Notes under the pieces: model-generated | Told to the model about the DNA's origin: nothing | Database searches by the model: none | Seen by the model: only the letters and a program-made list of their open reading frames with translations | Assembly (NCBI RefSeq): GCF_002776555.1 | Contig: NZ_CP021497.1 | Span: 465,747 to 529,746 of the forward strand | DNA: 64,000 bases | Source: Candidatus Legionella polyplacis | Lineage (GTDB): Bacteria; Pseudomonadota; Gammaproteobacteria; Legionellales; Legionellaceae | Reading direction: 5' to 3' | In this document: in pieces, positions 17,855 through 26,884 of the stretch | Layout of the letters: each line of letters opens with the position of its first letter | Numbering within the stretch: position 1 is the first letter of the stretch | Translations under genes and position numbers: made by a program

Positions 17855-18637
17855 TTAGTATTTATTTTTTATAAGAATTTTTTCTAATCCTAAATGTAAT
17901 GATTTTAATTTAGATACTTTTTGACAGGATAAGATTATTCCTGGTAAAAAACTTTTTCTATTTATGTTATTTTGTGATATTGTTAGTGTTTCACCAATAT
18001 TGCTAAAAATTATTTGCTGACAGGATAGTATTCCTGACATTCTTAATGAATGAATAGGTATTCTTTTAATAGGATTTATTTTTTTGTTACATTTATTAGA
18101 TATTTTGTAATTAAAAGTAAGGTTTTTTTTATTTTTTGTTAAGAAACTATTTTTTATAATTTCTGCAGTTTTTATTGCAGTATAAGATGGTATATCTTTT
18201 TTATTTTTATGATGCATCTCTATAATTTCAATTTCTTTAAACCAATTTGTTATTTTTCGTGTTATATATTGCATTAAAATAGAACTAATAGAAAAATTTG
18301 GAACAATTAATCCTCCTAATTTTTTTTTTTTACATATAGTTTTTAATTTTTTTATTTGTTCATTAGTTAGTCCACTAGTTCCAATGATAGGATGGGCATT
18401 ATTATTTATAATAGTTAATGTATTTTTATATACAGAATTTGAGTTTGTAAAATCAATAACGATTTTTGCATTTGTTTTTTTTATTGTTTTTTCTAGGTTA
18501 TCAGTTTTTGTTAGTTTTGCGGATAAAATAAAATTAGGATTATTTTTTATAGCGGAACATACAATTTGACCCATTTTTCCATTTGCTCCATTGATAATAA
18601 TTTTTTTATGTCTTTTTATTATTATTGGTGATGACAT
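17855..18637 (-). CDS. dapB: 4-hydroxy-tetrahydrodipicolinate reductase
   Basis: DapB carries out the NAD(P)H-dependent reduction in the diaminopimelate/lysine pathway that feeds peptidoglycan synthesis. The 260-residue product has the N-terminal GANGKMGQ nucleotide site, IDFTNSNSV and GTSGLTNEQ. The catalytic block is EIIEMHHKNKKDIPSYTA, with both His and the Lys of the HHxxKxDxPSGTA signature in place. Two oddities stand out: the Gly of PSGTA is Tyr, and the C-terminal AGxIVGEHxVxF block reads MSGILSCQQIIF. These may reflect relaxed constraint. It lies 39 bases after pgk on the same strand and is likely the last gene of a tktA-gapA-pgk-dapB unit. Confidence 0.92.
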   Translation of the reverse strand: MSSPIIIKRHKKIIINGANGKMGQIVCSAIKNNPNFILSAKLTKTDNLEKTIKKTNAKIVIDFTNSNSVYKNTLTIINNNAHPIIGTSGLTNEQIKKLKTICKKKKLGGLIVPNFSISSILMQYITRKITNWFKEIEIIEMHHKNKKDIPSYTAIKTAEIIKNSFLTKNKKNLTFNYKISNKCNKKINPIKRIPIHSLRMSGILSCQQIIFSNIGETLTISQNNINRKSFLPGIILSCQKVSKLKSLHLGLEKILIKNKY

Positions 18638-18676
18638 ATGTTTTTAAGTATTTATTATTGTTAATAAGTTTTTTTA

Positions 18677-19870
18677 TTAAGTATTTGTTTTTAATTTATT
18701 TTCTAATATAGATATTATTGGTAATGTTTGTTCTATAAAATAGTAAATAAATGCTCCACCTCCTGTAGAAATATAATCAATTTTTTTTGATAAATTATAT
18801 TGATTAATTGCATTTATTGTATCTCCTCCTCCAATAATAGATAGTGCAGAACTATTGGCAATGGTTTTTGCTATTTTTTTTGTTCCATATGCGAATTGTG
18901 GATATTCAAATGCACCTAGTGGTCCATTCCATATAATAGTTTTGGCTTTATTAATACAATTAATATAACGATTAATTGTATTTGGTCCTATATCCATGAT
19001 AATATCGTCGGTATTTATGTTTGTAATATCTTTATTGTATGTTAAATTTGTATTTAAAAATGATTTATTTATTATAACATCTATTGGAAATGGAATTTTA
19101 CATTTGTTTTTTTTAGAAAGTTTTGTTATAAGCTTAGTTTCTTTAAGTAATTTTTTTTTATATGAAGATATTTTTGTTTGTAATATTTTAGTTTTAGTAA
19201 ATATGTTTAATAAACATCCTCCTAAAATTAAATAATTGGTGCGTGTTACGATTTTTTTTAAAAATTCTAGTTTGTTAAATATTTTTGCTCCTCCAATAAT
19301 AGTAATTATTGGTTTTTTTAAGTTTTTAAAGATATTTTGTAATGTTGTAAGTTCTTTTATTAATAAAGGTCCGGCTATAGCTATACGAGCATATTTTGCT
19401 ATTCCATATGTTGATGCGTGTATTCTATGAGCAACTCCGAATGCATCCATAATAAATATTTCTCCTAAATTAGATAATTGTTTTGCTAAATATTTGTTAT
19501 TTGATTTTTCTCCAATATTAAATCGTACATTTTCACAAATAGTTAGTTCTTTTGGTTTTGTATGAATTTTTTTGTTTAAGTAATTATTGACAAATGATAT
19601 TGAATAATTTAATTTTTTTTTGAAATATTTAACAATAGGTTTTAAAGAAAAGTTTTTATCAAATTTACCTTCTTTTGGCCTTCCTAAGTGAGATAAAACA
19701 ATAACGGAAGCTCCTTTTTTTAAAATACTTTTTAAAGTAGGTATAGCGGCTTTTAATCGTTGATCATCGATAATTATATTATTTTTGATGGGCACATTAA
19801 AATCTTCTCTAATAACTACTCGTTTTTGAAAAAAGTTTATATCATTAATTTTAATTATTTTTTTTATCAT
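18677..19870 (-). CDS. pgk: Phosphoglycerate kinase
   Basis: Pgk transfers phosphate from 1,3-bisphosphoglycerate to ADP in lower glycolysis. The 397-residue protein shows VVIREDFNVPIKN at the N terminus and LSHLGRPKEG for substrate binding. It then has IMDAFGVAHRIHAS, GGAKIFNKLEFL and the C-terminal GPLGAFEYPQFAYGT and IGGGDT for nucleotide binding. It starts 5 bases after gapA. The following dapB is spaced 39 bases away. Confidence 0.97.
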   Translation of the reverse strand: MIKKIIKINDINFFQKRVVIREDFNVPIKNNIIIDDQRLKAAIPTLKSILKKGASVIVLSHLGRPKEGKFDKNFSLKPIVKYFKKKLNYSISFVNNYLNKKIHTKPKELTICENVRFNIGEKSNNKYLAKQLSNLGEIFIMDAFGVAHRIHASTYGIAKYARIAIAGPLLIKELTTLQNIFKNLKKPIITIIGGAKIFNKLEFLKKIVTRTNYLILGGCLLNIFTKTKILQTKISSYKKKLLKETKLITKLSKKNKCKIPFPIDVIINKSFLNTNLTYNKDITNINTDDIIMDIGPNTINRYINCINKAKTIIWNGPLGAFEYPQFAYGTKKIAKTIANSSALSIIGGGDTINAINQYNLSKKIDYISTGGGAFIYYFIEQTLPIISILENKLKTNT

Positions 19871-19875
19871 AAGGT

Positions 19876-20874
19876 TTAATTTTTAATTAATTTAAATAAA
19901 TAATTTCCAGTATCGATCATACGATTAGAAAAACCCCATTCATTATCATACCATGCTACAATTTTTATTAGGTTTTTAATTACTTTTGTTTGAGTTGTGT
20001 CAAAAATTGCTGATGCTGAACTGTGATTATAATCACATGATACCAAAGGTTCTTGTGTTATATGTAAAATATTATTTTTTGCTTTATACATGATATCGTG
20101 TATTTCGTTAATACATGTATTTTTTTTGGAAATGAAAGTTAAGTCAATTGCTGAAACGTTTAATGTTGGAACTCTCATGGATAATCCATCTAGTTTTCCA
20201 GATAATTCTGGTAAAATTAAATCTATTGTTTTTATAGCACTTGTTTTAGTTGGAATAATTGATTGTGTTGCCGATCTTGCTCTACATAGATCATTATGTA
20301 TATTATCAATTAAATGTTGGTCTTGTGTGTAAGAATGTATAGTATTTACTAATCCTTTTTGAATTCCTATAAATTTGTGTAATGGTTTTATTAAAATAGC
20401 TAAACAATTTGTTGTGCATGAAGCATTAGATATAATGTTGTTTGTTGATTTTATTTTTTTGTGATTAACTCCATAAACTATAGTGGCATCAGCTGTATTA
20501 CTAGGTGCAGAGATAATAACTTTTTTCGCACCTGCTAATAAATGTTGTTTTGCTTGTTTTTTATTTGTAAATAATCCTGTACATTCAAAGACTAAATCTA
20601 TGTTTAATGATTTCCAAGGAAGATTTATAGGGTTTTTCTCAGAAAAAAATATAATAGCATGATTTTTAATTAATAGGTGTTTGTGATTAAAATTTATTGG
20701 ATATTTAAATTTTCCATGGGTTGAATCATATTTTGTTAAGTGTGCGATTGTTTTAATATTTGTCAAGTCATTAATGGCAATAATATTAAATTTATGTTCT
20801 TTTTTACTTTCAAAGATAGTTCTTAAAATACATCTTCCAATTCGTCCATATCCATTTATGGCGATTCGAATCAT
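19876..20874 (-). CDS. gapA: Glyceraldehyde-3-phosphate dehydrogenase
   Basis: GapA oxidises glyceraldehyde 3-phosphate to 1,3-bisphosphoglycerate, producing NADH. The 332-residue protein begins INGYGRIGRCILR (NAD site). Catalytic Cys153 is in SNASCTTNC, HSYTQDQ carries the active-site His, and WYDNEWGFSNRM closes the domain. It starts one base after tktA ends and is followed 5 bases later by pgk, so the three sugar-phosphate genes look like one transcript. Confidence 0.98.
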   Translation of the reverse strand: MIRIAINGYGRIGRCILRTIFESKKEHKFNIIAINDLTNIKTIAHLTKYDSTHGKFKYPINFNHKHLLIKNHAIIFFSEKNPINLPWKSLNIDLVFECTGLFTNKKQAKQHLLAGAKKVIISAPSNTADATIVYGVNHKKIKSTNNIISNASCTTNCLAILIKPLHKFIGIQKGLVNTIHSYTQDQHLIDNIHNDLCRARSATQSIIPTKTSAIKTIDLILPELSGKLDGLSMRVPTLNVSAIDLTFISKKNTCINEIHDIMYKAKNNILHITQEPLVSCDYNHSSASAIFDTTQTKVIKNLIKIVAWYDNEWGFSNRMIDTGNYLFKLIKN

Positions 20875-20875
20875 T

Positions 20876-22879
20876 TTAATTCTCCAATATTTTTTTTGCT
20901 TTATGTATAATATTTTTTATAGTAAATTTAAAATGTGTAAAAATTTGTTTTTCTGGAGCAGATATACCAAATTCATTTATTCCAATTATTAATCCGTCTA
21001 ATCCAATAAATTTATACCAATAAAATGTAGTAGAAGCCTCTATAGCTATTCTTTTTTTTATGAATTTTGGTAATACATATTCTTTATACATGTTTTTTTG
21101 TAATAAAAAACGTTCACAACAAGGCATAGAAACTACTCTTATATTATATCCCAATTTTTGTAGTTGTTTTTTTGTAGAAATAGCTAGTTGTAATTCTGAA
21201 CCTGTAGATAATAAAATTACATCTATTTTTTTATATGTATTATCTACAATGTATCCTCCTTTTTTTATGTTATTTATATTCATATTGTTATATTTTAATT
21301 CTGGTAATTTTTGCTTTGATAGAATTAGGCAAGATGGTCCTGAATGATGTTCTATAATTTCAATCCAAGCAATAATAGTTTCTATTGAATTAGATGGTCT
21401 CCAGATTTCTATGTTTGGTATGTTACGTAGCATAGAAATTTGTTCAATAGGTTGATGTGTTGGACCGTCTTCTCCAATTCCAATAGAATCGTGAGTAAAT
21501 ATATAAATAACATGTTGTTTCATTAATGCACTCATACGTATTGCACTTTTTGCATAATCTGAAAATGTTAGAAATGTTCCTCCATATGGAATATGTCCTC
21601 CATACAAAGATAATCCATTCATAATAGCTGCCATGGCAAATTCTCTAACACCATAATGTATGTAATTTCCTGGAAAATTATTATTATTTATTGTGTTTTT
21701 GTTTTGAAATCCTGTTTTATTAGATTCAGTTAAATCTGCAGATCCTCCAAATATTTCTGGAAGTATTTTTGTAAGGTTTTGAATACACTTTTGTGATATA
21801 TTTCTTGTGGATTGATATTTATATTTGTTTTTGGATATATGATTTTTTATTAAAGATTTTTTAAAAAATTTCCATTTTTTTGGTAATTTTTTGTTTATAC
21901 GACGTAAAAATTCGTAATAATCATTTTTATATTTTTTTTTATATTTATTGCATATATTTATCCAGGTTTTTTCTTCCTCTTCTCCTTTTTTAATATGATT
22001 CCATTGTTCATATATATGCTTTGGTATAAAAAATGGTGGATATGTCCAATTAAGTGTTTTTCTTGTTTGTTTTATATAATATTTTCCAAGGGGATTACTA
22101 TGGCTTTTTTTGTTTCCTGCAATAGGTGATCCAAATCCTATAATTGTTTTACAAATAATAATACTAGGCTTTTTTGTTTCTGATTTTGCTATTTGAATGG
22201 CTGTTATGATTTCTTTTATGTTATGTCCATTTATTGGTCCTATAACTTTCCAATTGTAAGATTCAAATCTTTTTTTAGTATTGTCTTGAAACCAGTTTTT
22301 TACTTTTCCGTCAATAGAAATATTATTGTGATCATAAAATAAAATTAATTTATTTAATCCTAAAGTTCCAGCTAATGAACATGATTCATGAGAAATTCCT
22401 TCCATTAGACATCCATCTCCTGCAAATATATAAGTGTAGTGATCAATTAAATTTAAATTTGGTTTATTAAATGTTGCAGATAAGTTTTTTTCTCCAATAG
22501 CAATTCCTATTCCCATAGCTATTCCTTGTCCTAATGGACCAGTTGTTGCTTCAATTCCTGGTGTTTTTGAATATTCTGGGTGTCCAGGTGTTTTCGAATG
22601 TAACTGACGAAATTTTTTTAAATCTTCTATAGATAGATTATATCCGGTTATGTGTAGTAAAGAATATAATAATGCTGAACAGTGTCCATTAGATAAAATA
22701 AATCGATCTCTATTAAACCATAATGGATTTTTAGGATTATATTTTAAGAATTTTTTCCATAAAACTGTGGCAATATCAGCCATACCTAATGGTGTTCCTG
22801 GATGTCCAGATTTTGCTTTTTCTATGGAATCTATACTCAAAAATCTTATAGCATTAGCTAGATTTTTAAAATGTTTCAT
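20876..22879 (-). CDS. tktA: Transketolase
   Basis: Transketolase moves two-carbon units between sugar phosphates using thiamine diphosphate, linking the pentose phosphate pathway to glycolysis. The 667-residue protein is full length. The N-terminal half has SGHPGTPLGMADIA, HCSALLYSLL and the thiamine-binding FAGDGCLMEGISHESCSLAG. The pyrimidine domain has GVREFAMAAIMNGLS and FTHDSIGIGEDGPTHQPIEQ. The C-terminal domain has VSMPCCERF. It is the first gene of the minus-strand set with gapA and pgk. thiL elsewhere in the window makes its cofactor. Confidence 0.97.
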   Translation of the reverse strand: MKHFKNLANAIRFLSIDSIEKAKSGHPGTPLGMADIATVLWKKFLKYNPKNPLWFNRDRFILSNGHCSALLYSLLHITGYNLSIEDLKKFRQLHSKTPGHPEYSKTPGIEATTGPLGQGIAMGIGIAIGEKNLSATFNKPNLNLIDHYTYIFAGDGCLMEGISHESCSLAGTLGLNKLILFYDHNNISIDGKVKNWFQDNTKKRFESYNWKVIGPINGHNIKEIITAIQIAKSETKKPSIIICKTIIGFGSPIAGNKKSHSNPLGKYYIKQTRKTLNWTYPPFFIPKHIYEQWNHIKKGEEEEKTWINICNKYKKKYKNDYYEFLRRINKKLPKKWKFFKKSLIKNHISKNKYKYQSTRNISQKCIQNLTKILPEIFGGSADLTESNKTGFQNKNTINNNNFPGNYIHYGVREFAMAAIMNGLSLYGGHIPYGGTFLTFSDYAKSAIRMSALMKQHVIYIFTHDSIGIGEDGPTHQPIEQISMLRNIPNIEIWRPSNSIETIIAWIEIIEHHSGPSCLILSKQKLPELKYNNMNINNIKKGGYIVDNTYKKIDVILLSTGSELQLAISTKKQLQKLGYNIRVVSMPCCERFLLQKNMYKEYVLPKFIKKRIAIEASTTFYWYKFIGLDGLIIGINEFGISAPEKQIFTHFKFTIKNIIHKAKKILEN

Positions 22880-23553
22880 GATATAAAATGTTTATTTTAA
22901 GGAAAAGGATTATTTTTTTAAAATAAAAATGTTAATAATTTAGATTATTTGTAAAGTTTTTGATTTTTTTAAAACTATTATTTTTTAGTTAATATAATTA
23001 TATATAAATAACTTTATAAAAATTACAATATATTTTATTAATTTCAATTGTATAATTTAAAATTGAGATGTTCAAGTAATTTTATACCATTTAATTTTTA
23101 ATTATTTATTTTAAATTTATAAGTTTAATAGGATTATTAATTAAAATTTAAATATTTGTTTGATAGTAATTTGATTTTTAAGAAAGATAATATGTATTTT
23201 TTAAAGTGAAGTAGTGTTATATATGTTTTAATAATTTATATTGAATTATATTTTTAGTAGATTAGTTTTAAGTAATAGTTTGTTTTAAATATTTACTTTT
23301 AAATAAAAAAAGATTATATATATTGGATATATTTAAAATATATGTTATTTTATTCTAAATAGTGTTAAGTGAGATTATTTTTTTATAAAGGTTTTGTAAT
23401 GAGAGTTTATTAATTTTTGTTAGTATTTTATTTAGGAATATTAATTAAGTTTTATTGGAGATAGTTTTATATTTTTATTATAATATTAAAAGTTTTATAA
23501 TTGGTGAGTATTATTTTATAAATATGTAGTTTTAATTTTTATATTTAAAAAAG
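22880..23553. other. Long empty intergenic region before tmRNA
   Basis: This 674-base stretch is nearly all A and T. I found no reading frame with family resemblance, no tRNA or other structured RNA that I recognise, and no repeats of note. It must carry the tktA promoter (minus) and the ssrA promoter (plus). It looks like decayed spacer, possibly the remains of a lost gene. Confidence 0.5.
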
Positions 23554-24017
23554 GGGGATGATTGGATTAGACGTAATCTAAAATAATCTTATAAGTGCAT
23601 GTCGAGAAGGAATACTCGTAAAACATTCTTACAAAAAAGTGCAAAAGATGATACTTCATATACAAGTATGTCTATGGCTGCTTAAGTTAAATTTTACTTA
23701 TCAGTTTATTGTATATGTACTTTCATATATCCCTATATGTGTAATATGATTATTTTAATTTAATTATATTTTTACATATGGTTAATGTGGTATATCATTA
23801 TGATATTTGCTTGTTTATGCTAAATGATATTATAAATTATAAATAAGCTAGTTTTTTTACATTTTATTGTTCAATAGTAAAAAAATTAAATAAGTGAACA
23901 AATTTTATAAGAATTTTGCTTATTAAATAACTTATAATTTTATTAAAGAAATAAGATAAACATGTAGAGCTAAAGATAAAAAGATTTCGGACGCGGGTTC
24001 AAATCCCGCCATCTCCA
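23554..24017 (+). ncRNA. ssrA: Transfer-messenger RNA (one-piece tmRNA)
   Basis: tmRNA, with SmpB, rescues stalled ribosomes and tags the nascent chain for degradation. The 5' end GGGGATG pairs with CATCTCC at the 3' end, and the tRNA-like part ends TTTCGGACGCGGGTTCAAATCC as in E. coli. The first pseudoknot (CGAG with CTCG) precedes the reading frame. The resume codon is GCA at 23641 and the tag frame runs to TAA at 23683-23685, encoding AKDDTSYTSMSMAA. The tag is 14 codons against 10 in E. coli. The gene is about 464 nt against 363, the extra length being AT-rich sequence after the tag. CCA is not encoded. Confidence 0.95.
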
Positions 24018-24297
24018 TAATTTTAAAAATAATATATATAGAAATTTATACGTATAGATCTGTTTTATTTATTTTTAAAGTAAAATATAAGTTTTAAATA
24101 TCGTTTATTATGTATTCTATTTTAATTGTTATATGTTAGGGTTTTTAATAATCTGATTTTTTTAGTAATAGAGATATTTTTTATTATATACATTGTTGTT
24201 TTTATAATAATTAATATGGGTTTATTTAGTGTGTTTATTTTTTTGAATATGTATTTTGTTTTATTAAAATATGAAAAATAGGAGATAATTTGTTCTT

Positions 24298-24651
24298 ATG
24301 ATACTTATCCATAAAGCATTTGCTTCATATCAATCTAGTTCATTGGCATCATCTCGTGATAGTATTTTTTCATTGTTAATGATTGTTGGTATATTTATTT
24401 TATTTTATTTAGTTATTATTAGGCCTCAATATAAACGAGCAAAAGAACATAGAGATATGATTGGTAAATTAAGAAAAGGGGATGAAGTTATTATTTCAAA
24501 TGGAATTTTAGGAAAAATAGTTCAATTAACAAGTTCGGATTATATAAAAGTTATGATTTCTGATGGTGTAGAAATTTATTTACAAAAACAATCAGTTAGT
24601 GTATTACTGCCTAAAGGTACTTTAAAGTCATTTTCATTTGATAAAAATTGA
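24298..24651 (+). CDS. yajC: Sec translocon accessory subunit YajC
   Basis: YajC is a small single-span inner-membrane protein that associates with SecDF of the Sec translocon. The 117-residue product has one strong membrane segment (about residues 24-40, SLLMIVGIFILFYLVI) directly followed by the diagnostic RPQYKRAKEHRDMIGKLRKGDEVIISNGILGKI. In most Gammaproteobacteria yajC is followed by secD and secF. Here the next gene is a dsbA-like gene after a 276-base gap, so yajC is separated from its usual partners. Confidence 0.93.
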   Translation: MILIHKAFASYQSSSLASSRDSIFSLLMIVGIFILFYLVIIRPQYKRAKEHRDMIGKLRKGDEVIISNGILGKIVQLTSSDYIKVMISDGVEIYLQKQSVSVLLPKGTLKSFSFDKN

Positions 24652-24821
24652 TGAAGTATTTCTAGATTTTTATTATAAAAACATTTGTTTGAGACAATAA
24701 GAATGAATGTGTTAATATAGGATTTATTGATAAAATAAAATATAAAAATTAATTTTTTATATATTGATATTTATATTTTATTTTGTAAGTATCTTGAAAA
24801 TGTATTAGTTATCATGATACA

Positions 24822-24860
24822 ATAACGCTGTTAATTATTTTGTGATTAAATCAGTGTTAT
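24822..24860 (+). promoter_or_regulatory. Imperfect inverted repeat upstream of the dsbA-like gene
   Basis: ATAACGCTG at 24822-24830 can pair with CAGTGTTAT at 24852-24860 (8 Watson-Crick pairs plus one G-U in RNA) across a 21-base loop. The GC content is higher than in other spacers. A 10-bp perfect palindrome TATCATGATA lies just upstream at 24810-24819. The element ends 67 bases before the start codon and could be a yajC terminator or an operator. Confidence 0.3.
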
Positions 24861-24927
24861 GTGTTACAATATATATTATATATTTAGTTAATGAATTAAA
24901 TAAATAAAATAAATAAGGGAAAATTTT

Positions 24928-25725
24928 ATGAAAAGATTTTTTGCTATTTTTACTTGGTTTTTTTCTATATTTGTATTTCCATTTGTTAATGCACAGTTTA
25001 TTAATAGTAGTTTTGCAGAAGTTACAGATGTTAAAAAACAGGATATAGAATTAATAGTAAAAAATTATTTATTATCTCATCCAGAGATACTTTTAGAGGT
25101 ATCTCAAATACTTCAGCAAAAACAACAAGAACTTTTTCAAAAAAGAATTCAAGATTCTATTAAAAAATATTCTAATCAGTTATTTGTAGATGATTTAAGT
25201 ACTGTTGGAAATCCTAATGGTACTGTAACATTAGTTGAGTTTTTTGATTATCAGTGTGTTCATTGTAAAAAGATGAATAAGATAATTAATTCGTTAATTA
25301 GTAAAAATCATAATTTAAAAGTTGTTTATAAGGAATTTCCTATATTTGGTAAGATTTCTAATTTTGCTTCTAGAATTTCATTGGCTTCTTCTTTTCAAGG
25401 AAGGTACAAAAATATTCATGATACATTGATGGATTTTCATGGGAAATTAAATGGTAGAATGATTGTAAATATTGCTAGATTGTCTGGAATAGATTTATTT
25501 CAGTTGAGGAAGGATATAAGAAATGTTTCTATATCTAAGAATTTAAACATAAATAGAAATTTAGCTGATAAGTTACATCTAATGGGAACTCCAGCTTTTA
25601 TCATCGCATCAACGACTTCATTTGGAAAGTTAAAATTTGACTCAAAACATATTCCTGTATTTATTCCTGGATTTGTTAGTGAAAATATTTTACAGAAGTT
25701 AATTGAAAAATTTTCTTTAATATAA
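24928..25725 (+). CDS. DsbA-family thiol:disulfide oxidoreductase, Com1/DsbA2-like
   Basis: This is a 265-residue exported thioredoxin-fold protein. It has an N-terminal signal (charged start, then FFAIFTWFFSIFVFPF) with a likely cut after VNA at residue 22. Residues 40-80 form a helical region (LLSHPEILLEVSQILQQKQQEL), as in Com1 and Legionella DsbA2-type dimeric enzymes. The DsbA domain follows (TLVEFFDYQCVHCKKM). The active site is C110-V-H-C113, and the cis-Pro loop is GTPAF. It would form or isomerise disulfides in envelope proteins. No DsbB or DsbD is in the window. The GGG-rich ribosome-binding site AAGGGAAAA precedes the ATG. The exact subfamily is inferred. Confidence 0.85.
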   Translation: MKRFFAIFTWFFSIFVFPFVNAQFINSSFAEVTDVKKQDIELIVKNYLLSHPEILLEVSQILQQKQQELFQKRIQDSIKKYSNQLFVDDLSTVGNPNGTVTLVEFFDYQCVHCKKMNKIINSLISKNHNLKVVYKEFPIFGKISNFASRISLASSFQGRYKNIHDTLMDFHGKLNGRMIVNIARLSGIDLFQLRKDIRNVSISKNLNINRNLADKLHLMGTPAFIIASTTSFGKLKFDSKHIPVFIPGFVSENILQKLIEKFSLI

Positions 25726-25975
25726 TTTATATAAAAAAATTATTTTTTGTTTTATTAATATTTCATATATTTATGATATTGCAAGAAATTAAGTATATTT
25801 AGTAGTAAATATGATCGCTATGTAAATATGGATTATATATGGAAAAACTAATAAATTAGATTATTAATTTAAGAGGAGGTTGTATTTTTTTTATTTTGTA
25901 GTGTTTTTTATGTATTAATATTTTAATCATAAAAAAAATGACTGATTATTATAATTATTTTTTATTGTTTTTTGT

Positions 25976-26875
25976 ATGTTTATGAGTAGTATAGTTACTT
26001 TTCAAGATATTTTTATAAAATTGCAGGAATTTTGGATAAATAATGGTTGTTTACTTCTACAACCTTTAGATATGGAAGTCGGAGCAGGTACATTTCATCC
26101 TGCTTCATTTTTTCGTACGATTGGACCAGAACCTTGGTTTGTGTCTTTTTTTCAACCGTCTAGAAGACCTTTAGATGGTAGATACGGAAATAGTTGTAAT
26201 CGTCTTCAATATTATTATCAATTTCAAGTTATTATCAAACCTTCTCCAGATAATGTACAAGAAATGTATTTTGATTCGCTTAAATATTTAAATATTGATT
26301 TATCAATTAATGATATTCAATTTATAGAAGATAATTGGGAATCTCCTACATTGGGAGCTTGTGGAGTTGGTTGGGAAATTCGGCAAAATGGATTAGAAAT
26401 TTCGCAATTTACGTATTTTCAACAAATGGGTGGATTGACTTGTGATCCTATATCTATTGAGCTAACATATGGATTAGAACGTATTTCTATGTTAATATTA
26501 GATGTAGATAATATTTTTGATATTCCTTGGACAAAAACAAAACAAGGAGGAATAATCAGTTATAAAGAAATATTTTATCAAAATGAAGTTGAAATGTCTT
26601 TATATAATTTTAAATTAGTTAATACTGATAATTTATTGAAAAATTTTGAGTTTTATCAAAATGAGGCTAATAAATTAATTTCTATAGGTTTAATTATTCC
26701 TGCATATGAGATGGTAATAAAAGCTTCTCATTTGTTTAATTTATTAGAAGCTAGAAAAATATTTTCTGTTAATGAAAGACAAAATTATATTTTTAAAATT
26801 AGAAAATTATCAACTTTAATAGCAAATATTTATTTTGTTCAGCGTAAAAGTTTAGGTTTTCCTTTAAAAAAATAA
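25976..26875 (+). CDS. glyQ: Glycine--tRNA ligase alpha subunit
   Basis: GlyQ is the catalytic subunit of the tetrameric (alpha2-beta2) glycyl-tRNA synthetase. The 299-residue protein opens with the family block TFQDIFIKLQEFW and GCLLLQPLDMEVGAGTFHPASFFR, followed by GPEPW and RRPLDGRYG. LTYGLERISM carries class II active-site residues. An ATG two codons further in (25982) is an alternative start. glyS follows after 9 bases. The target tRNA-Gly(GCC) is at 15.0 kb. Confidence 0.97.
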   Translation: MFMSSIVTFQDIFIKLQEFWINNGCLLLQPLDMEVGAGTFHPASFFRTIGPEPWFVSFFQPSRRPLDGRYGNSCNRLQYYYQFQVIIKPSPDNVQEMYFDSLKYLNIDLSINDIQFIEDNWESPTLGACGVGWEIRQNGLEISQFTYFQQMGGLTCDPISIELTYGLERISMLILDVDNIFDIPWTKTKQGGIISYKEIFYQNEVEMSLYNFKLVNTDNLLKNFEFYQNEANKLISIGLIIPAYEMVIKASHLFNLLEARKIFSVNERQNYIFKIRKLSTLIANIYFVQRKSLGFPLKK

Positions 26876-26884
26876 GGAAATTTT

